DNA of 64,000 nt, taken from contig CM034127.1 of NCBI GenBank assembly GCA_019914995.1, forward strand, positions 6,386,001 to 6,450,000. Direction: 5' to 3'. This document shows, piece by piece, positions 36,470-47,880 of this stretch. A model generated the notes under the pieces. It was not told the DNA's origin and searched no databases. It saw only the letters and a list, made by a program, of their open reading frames with translations. Position 1 is the stretch's first letter, and every line of letters starts with the position of its first letter. Origin of the DNA: Acanthochlamys bracteata. Taxonomy: Eukaryota > Streptophyta > Magnoliopsida > Pandanales > Velloziaceae. A program made the translations under genes and the position numbers.

Positions 36470-37384
36470 GCAGAGGGAATTAACTAAGAAAGTACAAACA
36501 TTTCGTGCAAGAGATTATGATGTAATATTGTATCAGTTTTTTGAACTTTGTCTTCTCATATACTCGATTCCATTATATCATGCATGGAGATACAAAACTC
36601 CAAAAATAGGCCAGTTGTCAATGGAAGATGCTTCTCTAGTTAGCAAGTAATGAATAAGATGATCTTTTTTTGGTTAGGAAAGTAATAAGGTGCGGGAATG
36701 AATGATCGAGGGAAACACTTGTCCCCATGCACAAGGAAAACCAGCTAGAATGATTGTAGATAAAATTAATGTATGAGCTGGAAAAATCCAAAGCTAAAAG
36801 TAACACCAGATGTTTCTCTCATAATTAAAACAAAAGCAAAACACAGCAAAAACAAACAACGTTCGGTACGTAGTCAAACTGCCAAAAGCAATACCTTTAT
36901 TGATTTTATATATATATGGAAAGTTTAAACTGTGTTTATAAAAATAACTTTTTTTAAAATAAAAATATTTAAAATTGTTTTAAAAAACTAAAAATTATGT
37001 TTATTTTAAAAAATAAATTGTATACATAAATTTATAATATTTATTTTATTTCTTTAATTTTTAAAATATATATAAAATTTATTAGAAATATAAATTACTT
37101 ATCTATAATAAGCACTTTAAAGAAAATGTCAAACGTTTTTATAGCCTCTTAAAATTAGAAAGACCATATTGCAACAACAAAATACTATATGTTGGATCAG
37201 CTTATAGCTGATTTAGATCATGAGGGTTATTTGCGCTTATCTTTATCATAAATGAAACAATATCAATGCAATTTTCTCAAAACAAAAAAGTATGTTATTT
37301 CTAAAAATTTAAAAAGAGCTTTAGCTCATTGTTATTAGGGGTTCATACATTCGATACTCTTTTCTACGTATAAACTCAAGTACT
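36470..37384. other. Intergenic DNA upstream of copy B
   Basis: It includes a degraded AT-rich MITE-like segment near 36930-37140. The plus-strand frame at 36215-36487 overlaps exon 1 of copy B and is a shadow. Confidence 0.35.
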
Positions 37385-37392
37385 GTCGGCAT

Positions 37393-37964
37393 TAGAGGTG
37401 ACAATTTTCGATCCGATCCGTAAATTCGATCCGAAACTAATTAAAAAAAAATAGGTTCGGATCAAACTTTAGTCAGATTTGGATCAATTTTGTATCGATC
37501 CAAAATTACCAAAAATTTAAACAAATTCGGGTTGGATTAGAATTGACCCAAAATTTATCCATTTAATCCGTTTAATTATTTATATAGTATATATTATTTA
37601 ATAATTAGAAAATAATATCAAAAATTTTAAATTTAATTTGTATATATATTTTTTAATTTATCTTAATTTAACTAATTTTTATTTAATTTATAATTTTATC
37701 AAATTAATATTTTTATTTTTAGATATATCATAATTAATAATTTTTATATATTATTGTTAGAAATTAAATTTTATAATTTTTATTTTAATAATTTTAATTA
37801 TTAAATAAGTCGATCCGTATTTAATCGGATTATTAAATAAATTGAATTAGAGTTGACAATTTTGATCTATATAAATAAATAGATCGAATTAGAATTAAAT
37901 AATTTTGATTTATATTATATGAGTCGATTTGGAACTGACTAAGAAATTCGAATTGTAATCCCTA
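37393..37964. mobile_element. hAT-type MITE, short relative of the 850-bp family
   Basis: A 572-bp element starting TAGAGGTGACAATTTTCGAT and ending AATTGTAATCCCTA. It is flanked by a perfect 8-bp duplication GTCGGCAT (37385-37392 and 37965-37972). Subterminal GATCCGATCCG and TTAAATAA motifs resemble the larger family. Confidence 0.85.
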
Positions 37965-37972
37965 GTCGGCAT

Positions 37973-40859
37973 TTCGCCTGAAAGTTCATGAAAAACGGGG
38001 CTTATACCTAATATGATCTGAATTACATACGGAAGAAAAACTACTAAGATTATGAGTCACAGTCATTACTTACCGATATGCTTACCTGTCAAATGTTCAA
38101 ACTTTCTAATTCCGGGTTTTCTTTTACTGTTTCTGAAGCTGTTCTCAAGCAGAATAATAGTTGCGACAAATCTCTTTTCTGATGTTGTATCTTGTTTAAT
38201 ACTTTTAGTTCATCTATGAGTTATATTCCATTTTAAATTATGTATATGTTTATATATAACAGTGTGCTAGTTAATTGATTTAAGCAGAGTATTAAATTTT
38301 TTTTAAAAATGAGCGAGCAGAATACGTAATGAACAGAGCGTGGAACACTCTGCCTCGCGGACGGAATTCATACTTGGAATCAGTAGTTAGAACTTTGACC
38401 GGGAGTGTTTTGGAAAAAAATTTTGAAAAAAAAAATTTGAAGGAAAAATATTTTAAAATATTTTAAAGAATAAATATAATTTTTTTATCTTAAAATAGTA
38501 ATAAATATAAGTAATAATATAATTTTATGACATAACATCTTTTATATTTTAAATTTTAAAAATTTTTATACAATATTTTAAAAACTTTATTAAAATTATA
38601 AACTTAAAAATTAAAATAAAAAATTTATAGATAATACGAAATAAGCACTTATTTTTGGTGAGTTGCCGCTGATAACTCCTTCATGTTTTTTAACTTTTTT
38701 TTTTAACTTTATGATAAAGATGGCATTACCTCAGAGTGTTTGATGGTATGCAATGCTCCACAAACAAAAATCTAAAATGGTTGGACAAATTAACAAGATA
38801 CAAATCCAATATACATATGCCAAAGAAGATACCATGGCTAGTCTTGTCAGTATAACAATATTCCTTCCCTACATCTACGCTACCCGCTCGGTTGTGTGGC
38901 ATAATTTACGAGGGCTTTTTACCGCATACTCACAGGGTCTCATGCAGTATCGCGATGTGCGGAGCCAAAATGCCATCTGCATACCCGTTGTTTTGGCAAA
39001 AGCCTGCACTTCCCAGTATTGCGAAACTCCTGGCATGCAACACCTATGTAGGGAAACTTGCAAGGGTCCCGGCGCCGTGCCTTCTCCCCTCGATGTGCAT
39101 ATGGACAACTAGTCCAACCATAATTCTTATGGTATGTTTGTAGTTGCTAAAATAAGAGCTTTTATAGAAGTAAGTATCTAAAAAGAAATTCAAACAATGG
39201 ACTTGCCATTAGATTTAAAAACACATATCTATAATAATTTTACAATATACAATTTATATATTCAGTTAAAAAAATTCAATATATTAAATAATTTTGTTTT
39301 TTAAAATTCAACGGTGGGATTGCATTCCTAGAATGCAACCCCAAACATCCCTTTAGTTCTTCAACACCGGCGCACTTTGTAAACATACATTATAAGATTG
39401 TCATTTATATACTCATGTAATGGGCATTTCGAAACATTCCCACTGCCAGCAGCACTTATAGTAGTTGCAACTCCGGCTAGTTGAAGATAAACGTTGAAGC
39501 CGACCATATAATAGGAGAATTCTATAATCCATGCCAGTCACATTTACTTTCTTAATTAAAATGATTCTGCGGCATAACTAAAAGGAAATATTATGCAACA
39601 TAATTGTAACGAGATTAGTGGTTGATTTTTTATATGTTTAAATTATATCCATAAATTTATACATCTTTTTATCATATATTTTTTATTTTATATAGAAAAG
39701 TTGATTAAAAAGAATCTAAATTTTTTATTTTTTTTACTTTTAGCAATTATGTGCAGCTCGACCGCTTTCGATAAAAATTTGATTTTTAGATGAAAATTTT
39801 GCAAACAATCAATTAGTTTTGAAATTCATGACATTAAAATTAATTTATTAAATTTGCCCAAATATTATGGCCAGTCAATTAATGCATATTCACAGCATAT
39901 ATATCTTTACTTCATCAGCAGTTTCAAGTTTGAAGAATCTCCTAACTGATGAACATCTTCTTGAGCAGGAATTATCATATGGTTGTTAGGCAATAAAGCT
40001 TTTCTTCGAGCACGTGAAAATCGCGGAAAGGTATAAAGTCAAACTTATTTTATTGAAATTTACTAACAAAGTTATGAGGTGTCACCTGCAGCTTTACAGA
40101 CCACTAGCAGATAATTTCTTCTGGCTTAAAATGCATAAATTGATAACTTTAGAATTTCGTTTTTGAAAGTCATGAAAATATTTTAGTCAAAATTAGTGAG
40201 AAAACATCAAATATATAATGTAAATTAAGAGTTACGAAATTTTTTCTCATCCACTATATAAAAAATAACCCACAACGACTAAGAATTTTAATCCCAATCC
40301 ACATATAAGTTTATCGCTAGGGTTTTAGATGGTTTGGTCGTTATTTCATGATCACTATAGATCATGCGTGCATGCTGTCATACATATAATAAGTGAGTGT
40401 GAAACTGTGTCTTCAATTTGCATCTCGCTTTCGGCCAGACTTACCCACCTCGGTGAGGTCATACCAGTTTTGAAAGTCATCAACTCTGCTTCGAACACTG
40501 GCCGTTCATGGATTTCCTATTCTGAGAATAATAGCTTTGTCACAGTAGCAACACGTTTTTCTTCTGTTCTGTATGAAGGTTCTTTCCTTGCGAACTACTC
40601 AGCTGATCTTCGACTGCTGTGTAAAATAAAGATCTCATTATGAAGTACTCTGTTTGCTTCCTGATCTGCACATACTCTGTTTCAACTATTAGTACACTTC
40701 AAATATAAACTGAAATTCTTAAACATTATTATCGTCAAAATTAATTTAGGAGTTCCAATAAGAAAAAATACCACCTAAAAGTGAAATGAAACAAAGCTGT
40801 CCAAACCAATAACCCAAGAGAAATCAGAAGAAGTAAAATCTTTACTCTTTCAGTAAATA
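37973..40859. other. Intergenic DNA; GC-richer island and one MITE-like segment
   Basis: About 38403-38650 is an AT-rich foldback segment. 38868-39114 is distinctly richer in G and C than its surroundings and open on both strands (83 codons plus, 77 codons minus), but I recognise no protein. A 104-codon plus frame at 40329-40643 has no known motif. A frame of that length is expected by chance. Confidence 0.35.
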
Positions 40860-41138
40860 TATATCCACAACTACATGTATGATGAATGATGAATACCCCA
40901 GCAAACTTTGCCGAGACACATGTACAATGCTTAATGGTGATAACTCACACATAGGCAAAACCATTGGTTTTGAATTCTAACAACAAATCTGCAAACTCAA
41001 CAAAGACACCTAAAAGTACACCAACAAATCAAATCACGATCCTTGACTAAGAAAATCCATTTATTCATCACACCCAAAGTTAAATAACATTCTTGTGCAC
41101 TCAATATTGTCGCCCCTTTTAAATTCATGTCAACGCAA

Positions 41139-42017
41139 TTATACGGTGCTCTTGTATGCCGGCCCGAGGTTCTCATTGACTACTCCAGCATGGATTATTA
41201 AGTAGTAGAAAAATTCGGTGAATGTACAAATGATGACAAATGCTTCAAGAGCCTTGAGTCTCTTGCTCCTGTATCCTCCAACGTGAATCTCCTTGCATGC
41301 AAAGCTGTTTATACAAGAATTTGATCGCATATAATTAGGCTTTTCAGAAATTTATTCATGTATGTACGCATGTAGAAGGAAGGTTTATGCTAGTACTATG
41401 AAACGAATAATTGGTTACCCCATTGCAAGAGCGGTTATGGCAAATGTAATCAGCGATGTGGACGCTGCACCTGCAAGGCTGGCAGGTCTCCAGTATGTGG
41501 CATGTTTGGCAGCGAGTAGTTTAGACGCTACACCAACGACACCAGCCAGGATGGCGAAGAGTATGAAGTAGCTTGTTGCTGTATTTCCGCCTGAAACATA
41601 TGTGTAAACCAGGAGCTTTGAGAGCCTACCTCAACATGTAAATACCAGCTTGATTCAATATCTTTGTTGGATAATAATCAAATTAAGTGTTAAAAACGAT
41701 CTTTCGTCTCATGTAAATAAGTTCTCACAGCCTACTCTTGTATTTATACTAAGCCACGTATTTGACGAAAAATCATGATCTTTTCATCATCATCAAATTT
41801 GGAGAAATTAGACTTGGAAATATATAAAGAAGTGGGAATATGTGCCAAAGATAGCCAAACACCAAAAGATTAATAAGTGGCAAGATGAGAAAAAATGCGT
41901 ACCCGCATAGGAAAGATTGCCGTTGATGGAGTGATTGATGACCCAACTTGCTAGAGCAATAATGATGACATACATGATAAAGTTCAAGACCGAAAGTGGT
42001 GCTGCTGCAGCCCTCAT
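41139..42017 (-). CDS. AWPM-19/PM19-like plasma membrane protein, copy C (150 aa)
   Basis: Exons are 42017-41903 (115 bp), 41590-41419 (172 bp) and 41304-41139 (166 bp). Introns are 312 and 114 bp with GT-AG ends. The protein begins MRAAAAPLSVLNFIMYVII, carries GGNTATSYFILFAILAGVVG and KHATYWRPASL, and ends FTEFFYYLIIHAGVVNENLG followed by PAYKSTV. Exon 2 is 6 bp shorter than in copies A and B, removing two residues after the first splice junction. Intron 1 is more than three times longer than in A and B. It is subtype 2 with copy D (ACKEIHVGGYRSKR). Four helices are intact, and nothing suggests inactivity. Confidence 0.95.
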
Positions 42018-42155
42018 CTTCCTATTAATTAAGAATAACGTCTACTCTCTGCTTCTGAAACAGAAAGTGCTTTAATGGAGTGCTTGTGCTTATTAGCTCT
42101 TTCTTGTCTGTTTGTGTATGTACACTTGGTTGCTTCAGATGTAGCAACTTGAGGG

Positions 42156-42262
42156 TTATATAGTAGTTAACAAAGCTGGCTGGCGTAAGACTACAAATTT
42201 TTTTACTTGAGAGTAGTACCTGGATTAATACACGCGTCCACAATATGTATGTAGTACGTGTA
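42156..42262 (-). promoter_or_regulatory. Promoter of copy C: TATA box, coupling-element-like site and ABRE
   Basis: A TATATAA box (42156-42162, minus strand) lies about 140 bp upstream of the ATG. Upstream of it are GGACGCGTG (42231-42239, similar to the CE3 coupling element) and an ACGTG core (TACGTGTA palindrome at 42255-42262). The order and neighbouring bases resemble those upstream of copy D. Function is inferred. Confidence 0.6.
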
Positions 42263-43146
42263 TAGTGATCATGTCTTACGGACTATATATTGGTGAACAT
42301 GTTCTTCTGAGATCTCGAAGGTTAATAAAAAAGTCCAAAACCAGCTGCAGGAAGAAATACATAATCAGATTAGCTATTGTCTCAAAAGCGATGGCTTTAT
42401 TTAATTAGCATTGTGTTTTAATATGATTTGGGTAAGAATTGACAGATGAACTTAACAAATAAGGTAAGCGGCAGCTGATTTAATTAGTCAGTAATCACAT
42501 TTTCTTGGTCAATCTCTTATGTTGTTGTTCTTATCTTGTATATATAGAATAATTACCTATAATTTAAAGAAGTCTCTCGCATTTTCTTGTAAAAGTTGAT
42601 CACCAGTTTTGAATTTATTCTAATGCGGAATATGGACCAATCAATTATCTAGCTGCTTTTCAAGTTTCAGAATATGAAGAGGTCAGAGTTGTCTTGCTTG
42701 ACAAGCTTGAAAGGTATAAACCGGGGGAAATGTGCTTAGGTTTCTCGCAACTAGACGAATCCTATCCTACTCGCTTTTTGGTTAGTTAGCAATTGATACA
42801 GACACTTCCATAAATAAAGAAGGTAAATATATAGAAAGTGCTAGCGATGATTAGGCAGTAGTGTAGGATGATTTCCGACTACAGATGATTTGTGAAAATT
42901 TGCTGCCACATCAGATGGAATTGATATGTAGCTGGCTAGAACGCGACTATTTGGCTTAAACCCGAAAAGATTTAACTAATAACGATTCTCCATGTGCAAC
43001 CACATTATAGGAATCTAGTATGTTCGGTTATAACTTCTCTCTCAAGTACAAGCGCATGATCACTTTTGCAAAATGAGTCGAGATCTGCGAAAACAAAGAG
43101 CGACATAAAAATGTGAACTCAGCAAGTTCAAGCAGAGAGTAGCTGT
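42263..43146. other. Intergenic DNA upstream of copy C
   Basis: No gene or bounded repeat was found. Confidence 0.3.
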
Positions 43147-43394
43147 CGTTTGGCACTGCTTATCAAAAGCTAATTTTTTAATTTTTTTAATTTTATATTT
43201 TTTAATATATATTTTATAAATATTTAAAAAATTTATTTAAAAATTTAGATAGTGTAGAAAAATTTTACGAAGTGAAATCTTTTTATTGTATATTTTTATT
43301 ATTTTTTTGAAAGTAAAAAATAAAGCTCGTTTTTAAAAAAAATAAAAATATCTTTTATTTTAGAAGAGTTTCAGTTCATAAATACTACCAAACG
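43147..43394. mobile_element. AT-rich foldback MITE, about 250-bp family, best-defined copy
   Basis: The inverted ends CGTTTGGCACTGCTTAT and ATAAATACTACCAAACG are 248 bp apart. The core is A/T-run-rich and non-coding. It is closely similar in layout to 9773-10022 and 35110-35361. Confidence 0.6.
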
Positions 43395-43465
43395 CTCCTA
43401 GTATGTTATCTCAATTTTATGCTATGTCTCTTCTCTTTAAATCATATATATCCATCAATCATATA

Positions 43466-44732
43466 TGATAATAAAGTATAAAATATTATCCAAATAACAT
43501 AAAATTTTACTAATATGATATACAAAAAATATAAATTATTTTTAATAATTATTTTATTAAATAATATTTATTAATTTATTTGAATTTTTTATTTATTGAA
43601 GTAATAGCAACCAAACCGAAGTTTGATCTCTATTTCTAGTTCAACGGCGACTGATGCAGGTTTTGGTTGCTATTTCACTACCAATAGCAACTAATATTCT
43701 GTTTAGCTATTAATACTTTTGAAAAAAAATTTAATTAATTAGTAAAATTTTTATTTAATAAAATATAAACTATTCGATATGCCAAATATGTTTTGTATAT
43801 CATATGGCAAAGTATTATATTATTTGGATGATAATTTATACTCTATCACAACAAACAATTGATGTACGTATATGATTTAATAATTTATATGATTAAATCA
43901 TATAACCAAAATATATTCGGATGTGATAAAATTTTTTGAACAATAATACTATAGTATAAAATATATCTAACCGTTTTTATCTCCATTCTATTTTTACAAT
44001 TGTGTAAAATGAGTTAACGAGTTGGCAACCATATGCCAACCTAGTCAATAAGCATAGTACTTATACTCTTGTTTTATACTAATTACACAAAGTATGTCCT
44101 TTAATATTTCAAATTGACTATCTAAATCATTAGATGTATTCTGTATGACAACATTATTATTTCATTACATTCGGATATATTTTAGTGCACGATTTAATCC
44201 TACAAATTATTAATCGTATACGTGGATCAATTACTGTGATGGGCACAAAATATCATTTTACTAAAATTTTACCAATATGATATACAAAAGATATAAATCA
44301 CATCTACAAATTTAGATTTTATTAAATAAAATTTTATTAGTAATTTAAAATTTTCATTTCTTAATTAATAGAGATCAAATTCAAATTTGGCTCCTAATAC
44401 TATAGCAATAGCAACCAAATATTATGTTTGGTCGCTATTGTATGCCTTAAAGCAATAATGACCCACTTGGTTGACAGTATGATTAACACAGGTTGGTCGC
44501 TACTACTTGCATTAGCAACCCACTGAGTTTTGGACGCTAATGTCAACATCGACCAATTTGACTTGGTTGCTGTTACTTATAGGGCTCAATATTGCTTTTT
44601 TGTATTAGCGATGGTTCAAAAAATCTGGTCGCTATTACTATCAGTAATCAGCTTTTAGTGATCGATATTGCGACAGATTTAGCTCAATATGATCGATAAT
44701 TTTGGTTCCTATTAATACTTTTTGTTGTAGTG
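43466..44732. mobile_element. CACTA-like non-autonomous element or composite with subterminal repeats
   Basis: The right border TTTGTTGTAGTG (44721-44732) reads CACTACAACAAA in reverse, the CACTA terminal motif. About eight copies of TGGTYGCTA or its complement (TAGCRACCA) crowd 44410-44645, like CACTA subterminal repeats, and a second group lies at 43600-43690. A segment including AATATGATATACAAAA occurs twice as direct repeats (near 43505-43625 and 44268-44412). Arms near 43466-43530 and 43790-43849 are inverted. I could not find the opposite CACTA end, so the left border is approximate. Confidence 0.45.
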
Positions 44733-46489
44733 TTATCCAAGATACCCATGACCCTCGGATAATATGCAAAAGATGCGATGATGGCCTCATACTAGAATTT
44801 AAAAAACTCTTTGGGTACCATTTCCTCCTTGCATTTCATTTTTTCTCAGACGGAAAACCCCTAGTAAATCGGACCGGAAAGGACATTAGTATAGGATCAA
44901 AAACAACATTTGATTAGTTTAACTCTCTTTGCTTCCTACATCGTTAGTTCTTCTTATTTATCATTAGAGGGTTCAAGAAGCCTCTAGCGCATTCTAAATC
45001 TCGTAGTAGAAGGTCCACCACATTAATTTATAAGTTTCTACAAAAAAGAATATAACAATATTAAACTTAAATGATGTTTGGTTGTAGTAATTTCTGGTAG
45101 TATCGATCAAGACTAGTAAATAAATATTGATTTGAGAAGATGTTGAACTTCGCTAGCAAAGAGAATAGCAAGGGAGCTCCTTAATGATTGTTGTTGGTAT
45201 CATGTAATAAAATAAATTACTTAAAGGCGAATCAGATTCTGATAAAGCAAATCCAACCTACACTAGAATTATCGTATGTTTAAATTTAATGAAAATAATT
45301 ATTATTCATCTGAAAGTAAACATAGAAAAAACAAGTTTCCATTATTCATCTGAAAGAGAGCAATGACATTCAATACTCTCCATAATTTTCCGAGGACTTG
45401 GTTGAATAAAGAATTTCTATATTGTAGAGCTTTTAAAAACACATATTTTCAAAATGCTTAGTTTTAATATTTCTTATTTGGTTCATAAAATAAAAATAAT
45501 TAAGATACATAATTCATTAATCTCTGAATTAATTTGAATTTTGTAATAAACAAATTAGTAAAAATAATTAAAATCTGTTTTAGAATAAATAATTGATACT
45601 ATTGCCATTCTCATCTAACACATTCAGAGTTCGAAAAGAAAAAGGAACCAACCTTCTGAACCATAGAGCAGTAGTTGAGGTGCTAATCGGCAGAAAAAAT
45701 TATTGACAAAATTTTGGAACAGGGCAAGAGGGAGGAGAAGAAAGAAGAAGCTCCTATGCTAGAGAAAGTTACTGCCAGAATAGAGAATCCTGATATTATC
45801 TCTTGCCTAATAGCAAAATTCTAGGATGTATGATGAAATTGCTCTCTAAAGATATGTTCCGCTTAAATTCATACCTTTGTTTGCAGTTTTTTCTAAAAGT
45901 ACAGATTTTCGTTTCCTCGTTTCAGCACTATTAAATGAAGCATTAATATTTAATTAAAACTATCTTTGCTTGCGATTTCTTCATTCGTTCGTTGTCATGG
46001 TCAACACCTAACAACCGAAACTTTTAAAATTTTAAAAATAAATTTTAAATTTAAATTAAAAATATTTAATAAAAAATAAATTTTTATATTAATTTTATAT
46101 TAATAATAAGTTTTAAAATTGAATTAAAAATGTTTTTGATATAAGAAATTTATTTTAAATTTATTATTTATTTTATATTAAATTGAATTTGAAAAAAATA
46201 GACTTTGAAATGTTAGTAAATATGCCCAAAGCGGGTCTTTTAATTGATAGATTTAAATTTTATAGAAGTGAATTTTATAAAATTAGGTTCAATTAAAAAT
46301 AATTTAAAATAAATCAGAAGATTTGAGATAAAATAAAACACAGAAAATATAACGAATTTATTCGTACAACTTGAACGCAGCCAAAGCCAAAAGAAAATTG
46401 GAAGCGCTGATATACGTTGCGCACATACAGTGAAAGGGAATATGCCGCCTAAAAGCAATAATGTAAACAAATCTTTTCTTTATTTCAAC
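44733..46489. other. Intergenic DNA
   Basis: A 71-codon frame lies at 44702-44917 with no known motif. A Harbinger-like AT-rich remnant ends near 46235 (GTAAATATGCCC). There is no supported gene. Confidence 0.3.
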
Positions 46490-46774
46490 AAATTTACATG
46501 TTTGATGAACGATGAATACCGCAGCAAAATTTGCTGAGGCAATATGTACCAACACCCAATGCTAAGAAAAGCCCTCTTACAGCAAACCAAGCTTTTAATT
46601 ATCAAAACACATCAACACACTCCACCAATTAAAATATCGAACACCTAAAATAACAACAAACAACCAAGGACGAATTGACCTTGATCGGAAGATGCAATTT
46701 ATTCACTCACAACCGAAGTTGAAAATATTCTTGTGCTCTCAATTGTCACATTTTCTCTGATTACCAACGTTGAA

Positions 46775-47635
46775 TTATACGGTAGTTTTGTACCCCGGTC
46801 CGTACTTTTCATTGAACACGCCGGCATGGATTATTAAGTAGTAGAGGAGTTCAGTGAATGTACAGATGATGACGAATGCCTCCAGAGTTTTGAGTCTTTT
46901 GCTCCTATATCCTCCGACGTGAATCTCCTTGCATGCAAATCTGTATAGAATTTAACCAAATTTATTTATTTAAGAAATTTGTTTATCCACACATCTAAGT
47001 GTATAGAGAAAACATATATTTATTATATACGAATTAAAAAGATGTGTACCCCATGGCAAGAGCGGTGATGGCGAACGTAATCAGTGATGAAGACGCTGCA
47101 GCGGCAAGGCTGGATGGTCTCCAGAATGTGGCGTGTTTCGCAGCAAGGACTTTAGACACAACACCGACGACACCAGCCAAGATGGCGAAGATTATGAAGT
47201 AGAATGTTGCTCCGTTTCCACCTGCATGTATTAGATAATCCGTTTGTAAATCACGAGATTATGGATGTGATATTATCTCAAGATCTTGCCTCTGACAGTA
47301 CTAACTAGAATACTAATCTGTAAGTATCAAGTACTGCCTAGAACGCACTCTCCCTAGAAGAAAGAAGCTAGGTACACATCAACTACATTTCCAGCGTAAT
47401 AATATACGTGTGAAACCAGGCCGGCTATTATTGACATGCTACTTAGACGAGTACCAATTAACTTTCTCCAGCTTATATGTTGGTCAGAATCCTGTTCCTA
47501 AATCAAGAACGATTACGTACCAGCATAGAGAAGATCGCCATTGACGAAGTGATTCATGACCCAACTCGCAAGACCGAGAATGATAACGTACATGATAAAG
47601 TTCAAGACCGAAAGTGGTGCTGCTGCAGCCCTCAT
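46775..47635 (-). CDS. AWPM-19/PM19-like plasma membrane protein, copy D (150 aa)
   Basis: Exons are 47635-47521 (115 bp), 47221-47050 (172 bp) and 46940-46775 (166 bp). Introns are 299 and 109 bp with GT-AG ends. It starts MRAAAAPLSVLNFIMYVII, carries GGNGATFYFIIFAILAGVVG and KHATFWRPSSL, and ends FNEKYGPGYKTTV. The first 12 codons are identical at DNA level to copy C (through TTGAACTTTATCATG). It is subtype 2, with all four predicted helices and the ACKEIHVGGYRSKR loop intact. It keeps the PGY motif of copies A and B at the C terminus, where copy C has PAY. Confidence 0.95.
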
Positions 47636-47762
47636 CTTTGCTAATTTAGAACAAAGCTTCTAAAGCTTCTACTCTATTATTGTACAGAAAGTGCTTCGAA
47701 GCGCTTTAGCTTCTTAGCTTTTTACTGTCTGTGGTTGCTTCAGATGAAGCAATTTCTGTGGC

Positions 47763-47867
47763 TTATATAGTAAAGGAGTCCATATAGAGGAGGATAATAT
47801 ACGTAAGATTGCAAATTTTTTTACTCGTGATTAGTTGCAAAGCGATTACATGTGTCCACAGCACGTG
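47763..47867 (-). promoter_or_regulatory. Promoter of copy D: TATA box and G-box ABRE
   Basis: A TATATAA box (47763-47769, minus strand) lies about 130 bp upstream of the ATG. A CACGTG G-box (47862-47867) follows upstream, with CTGTGGACACATG next to it, the counterpart of the CE3-like site of copy C. Confidence 0.6.
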
Positions 47868-47880
47868 TACAGTTTTGTCC

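Larger units (their letters stand above)
40860..42262 (-). repeat. Duplicated unit 1 (contains copy C and its flanks)
   Basis: The similarity between copies C and D extends beyond the coding exons. The 3' flank (ATGATGAATGATGAATACC..CAGCAAA near 40880 versus TGATGAACGATGAATACCGC near 46502) and the promoter region are both alignable. The duplicated unit therefore spans at least 1.4 kb here and about 46490-47880 for its partner. Confidence 0.65.
46490..47880 (-). repeat. Duplicated unit 2 (contains copy D and its flanks)
   Basis: Partner of 40860-42262. Matching 3' flank, exons, intron positions and promoter motifs indicate a segmental tandem duplication. The intergenic distance between the two genes is about 4.8 kb. 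Confidence 0.65.

Noticed and set aside
38753-39112. 119-codon plus-strand frame as a protein-coding gene
   Set aside because: Composition is odd but no family is recognised and other frames are equally open, so it is reported only as a finding about the island.
40329-40643. 104-codon plus-strand frame
   Set aside because: No motif and no supporting structure; probably chance.
43847-43860. CACAACAAA as the left CACTA terminus
   Set aside because: Only partial match to CACTACAACAAA and no target duplication with the right end.
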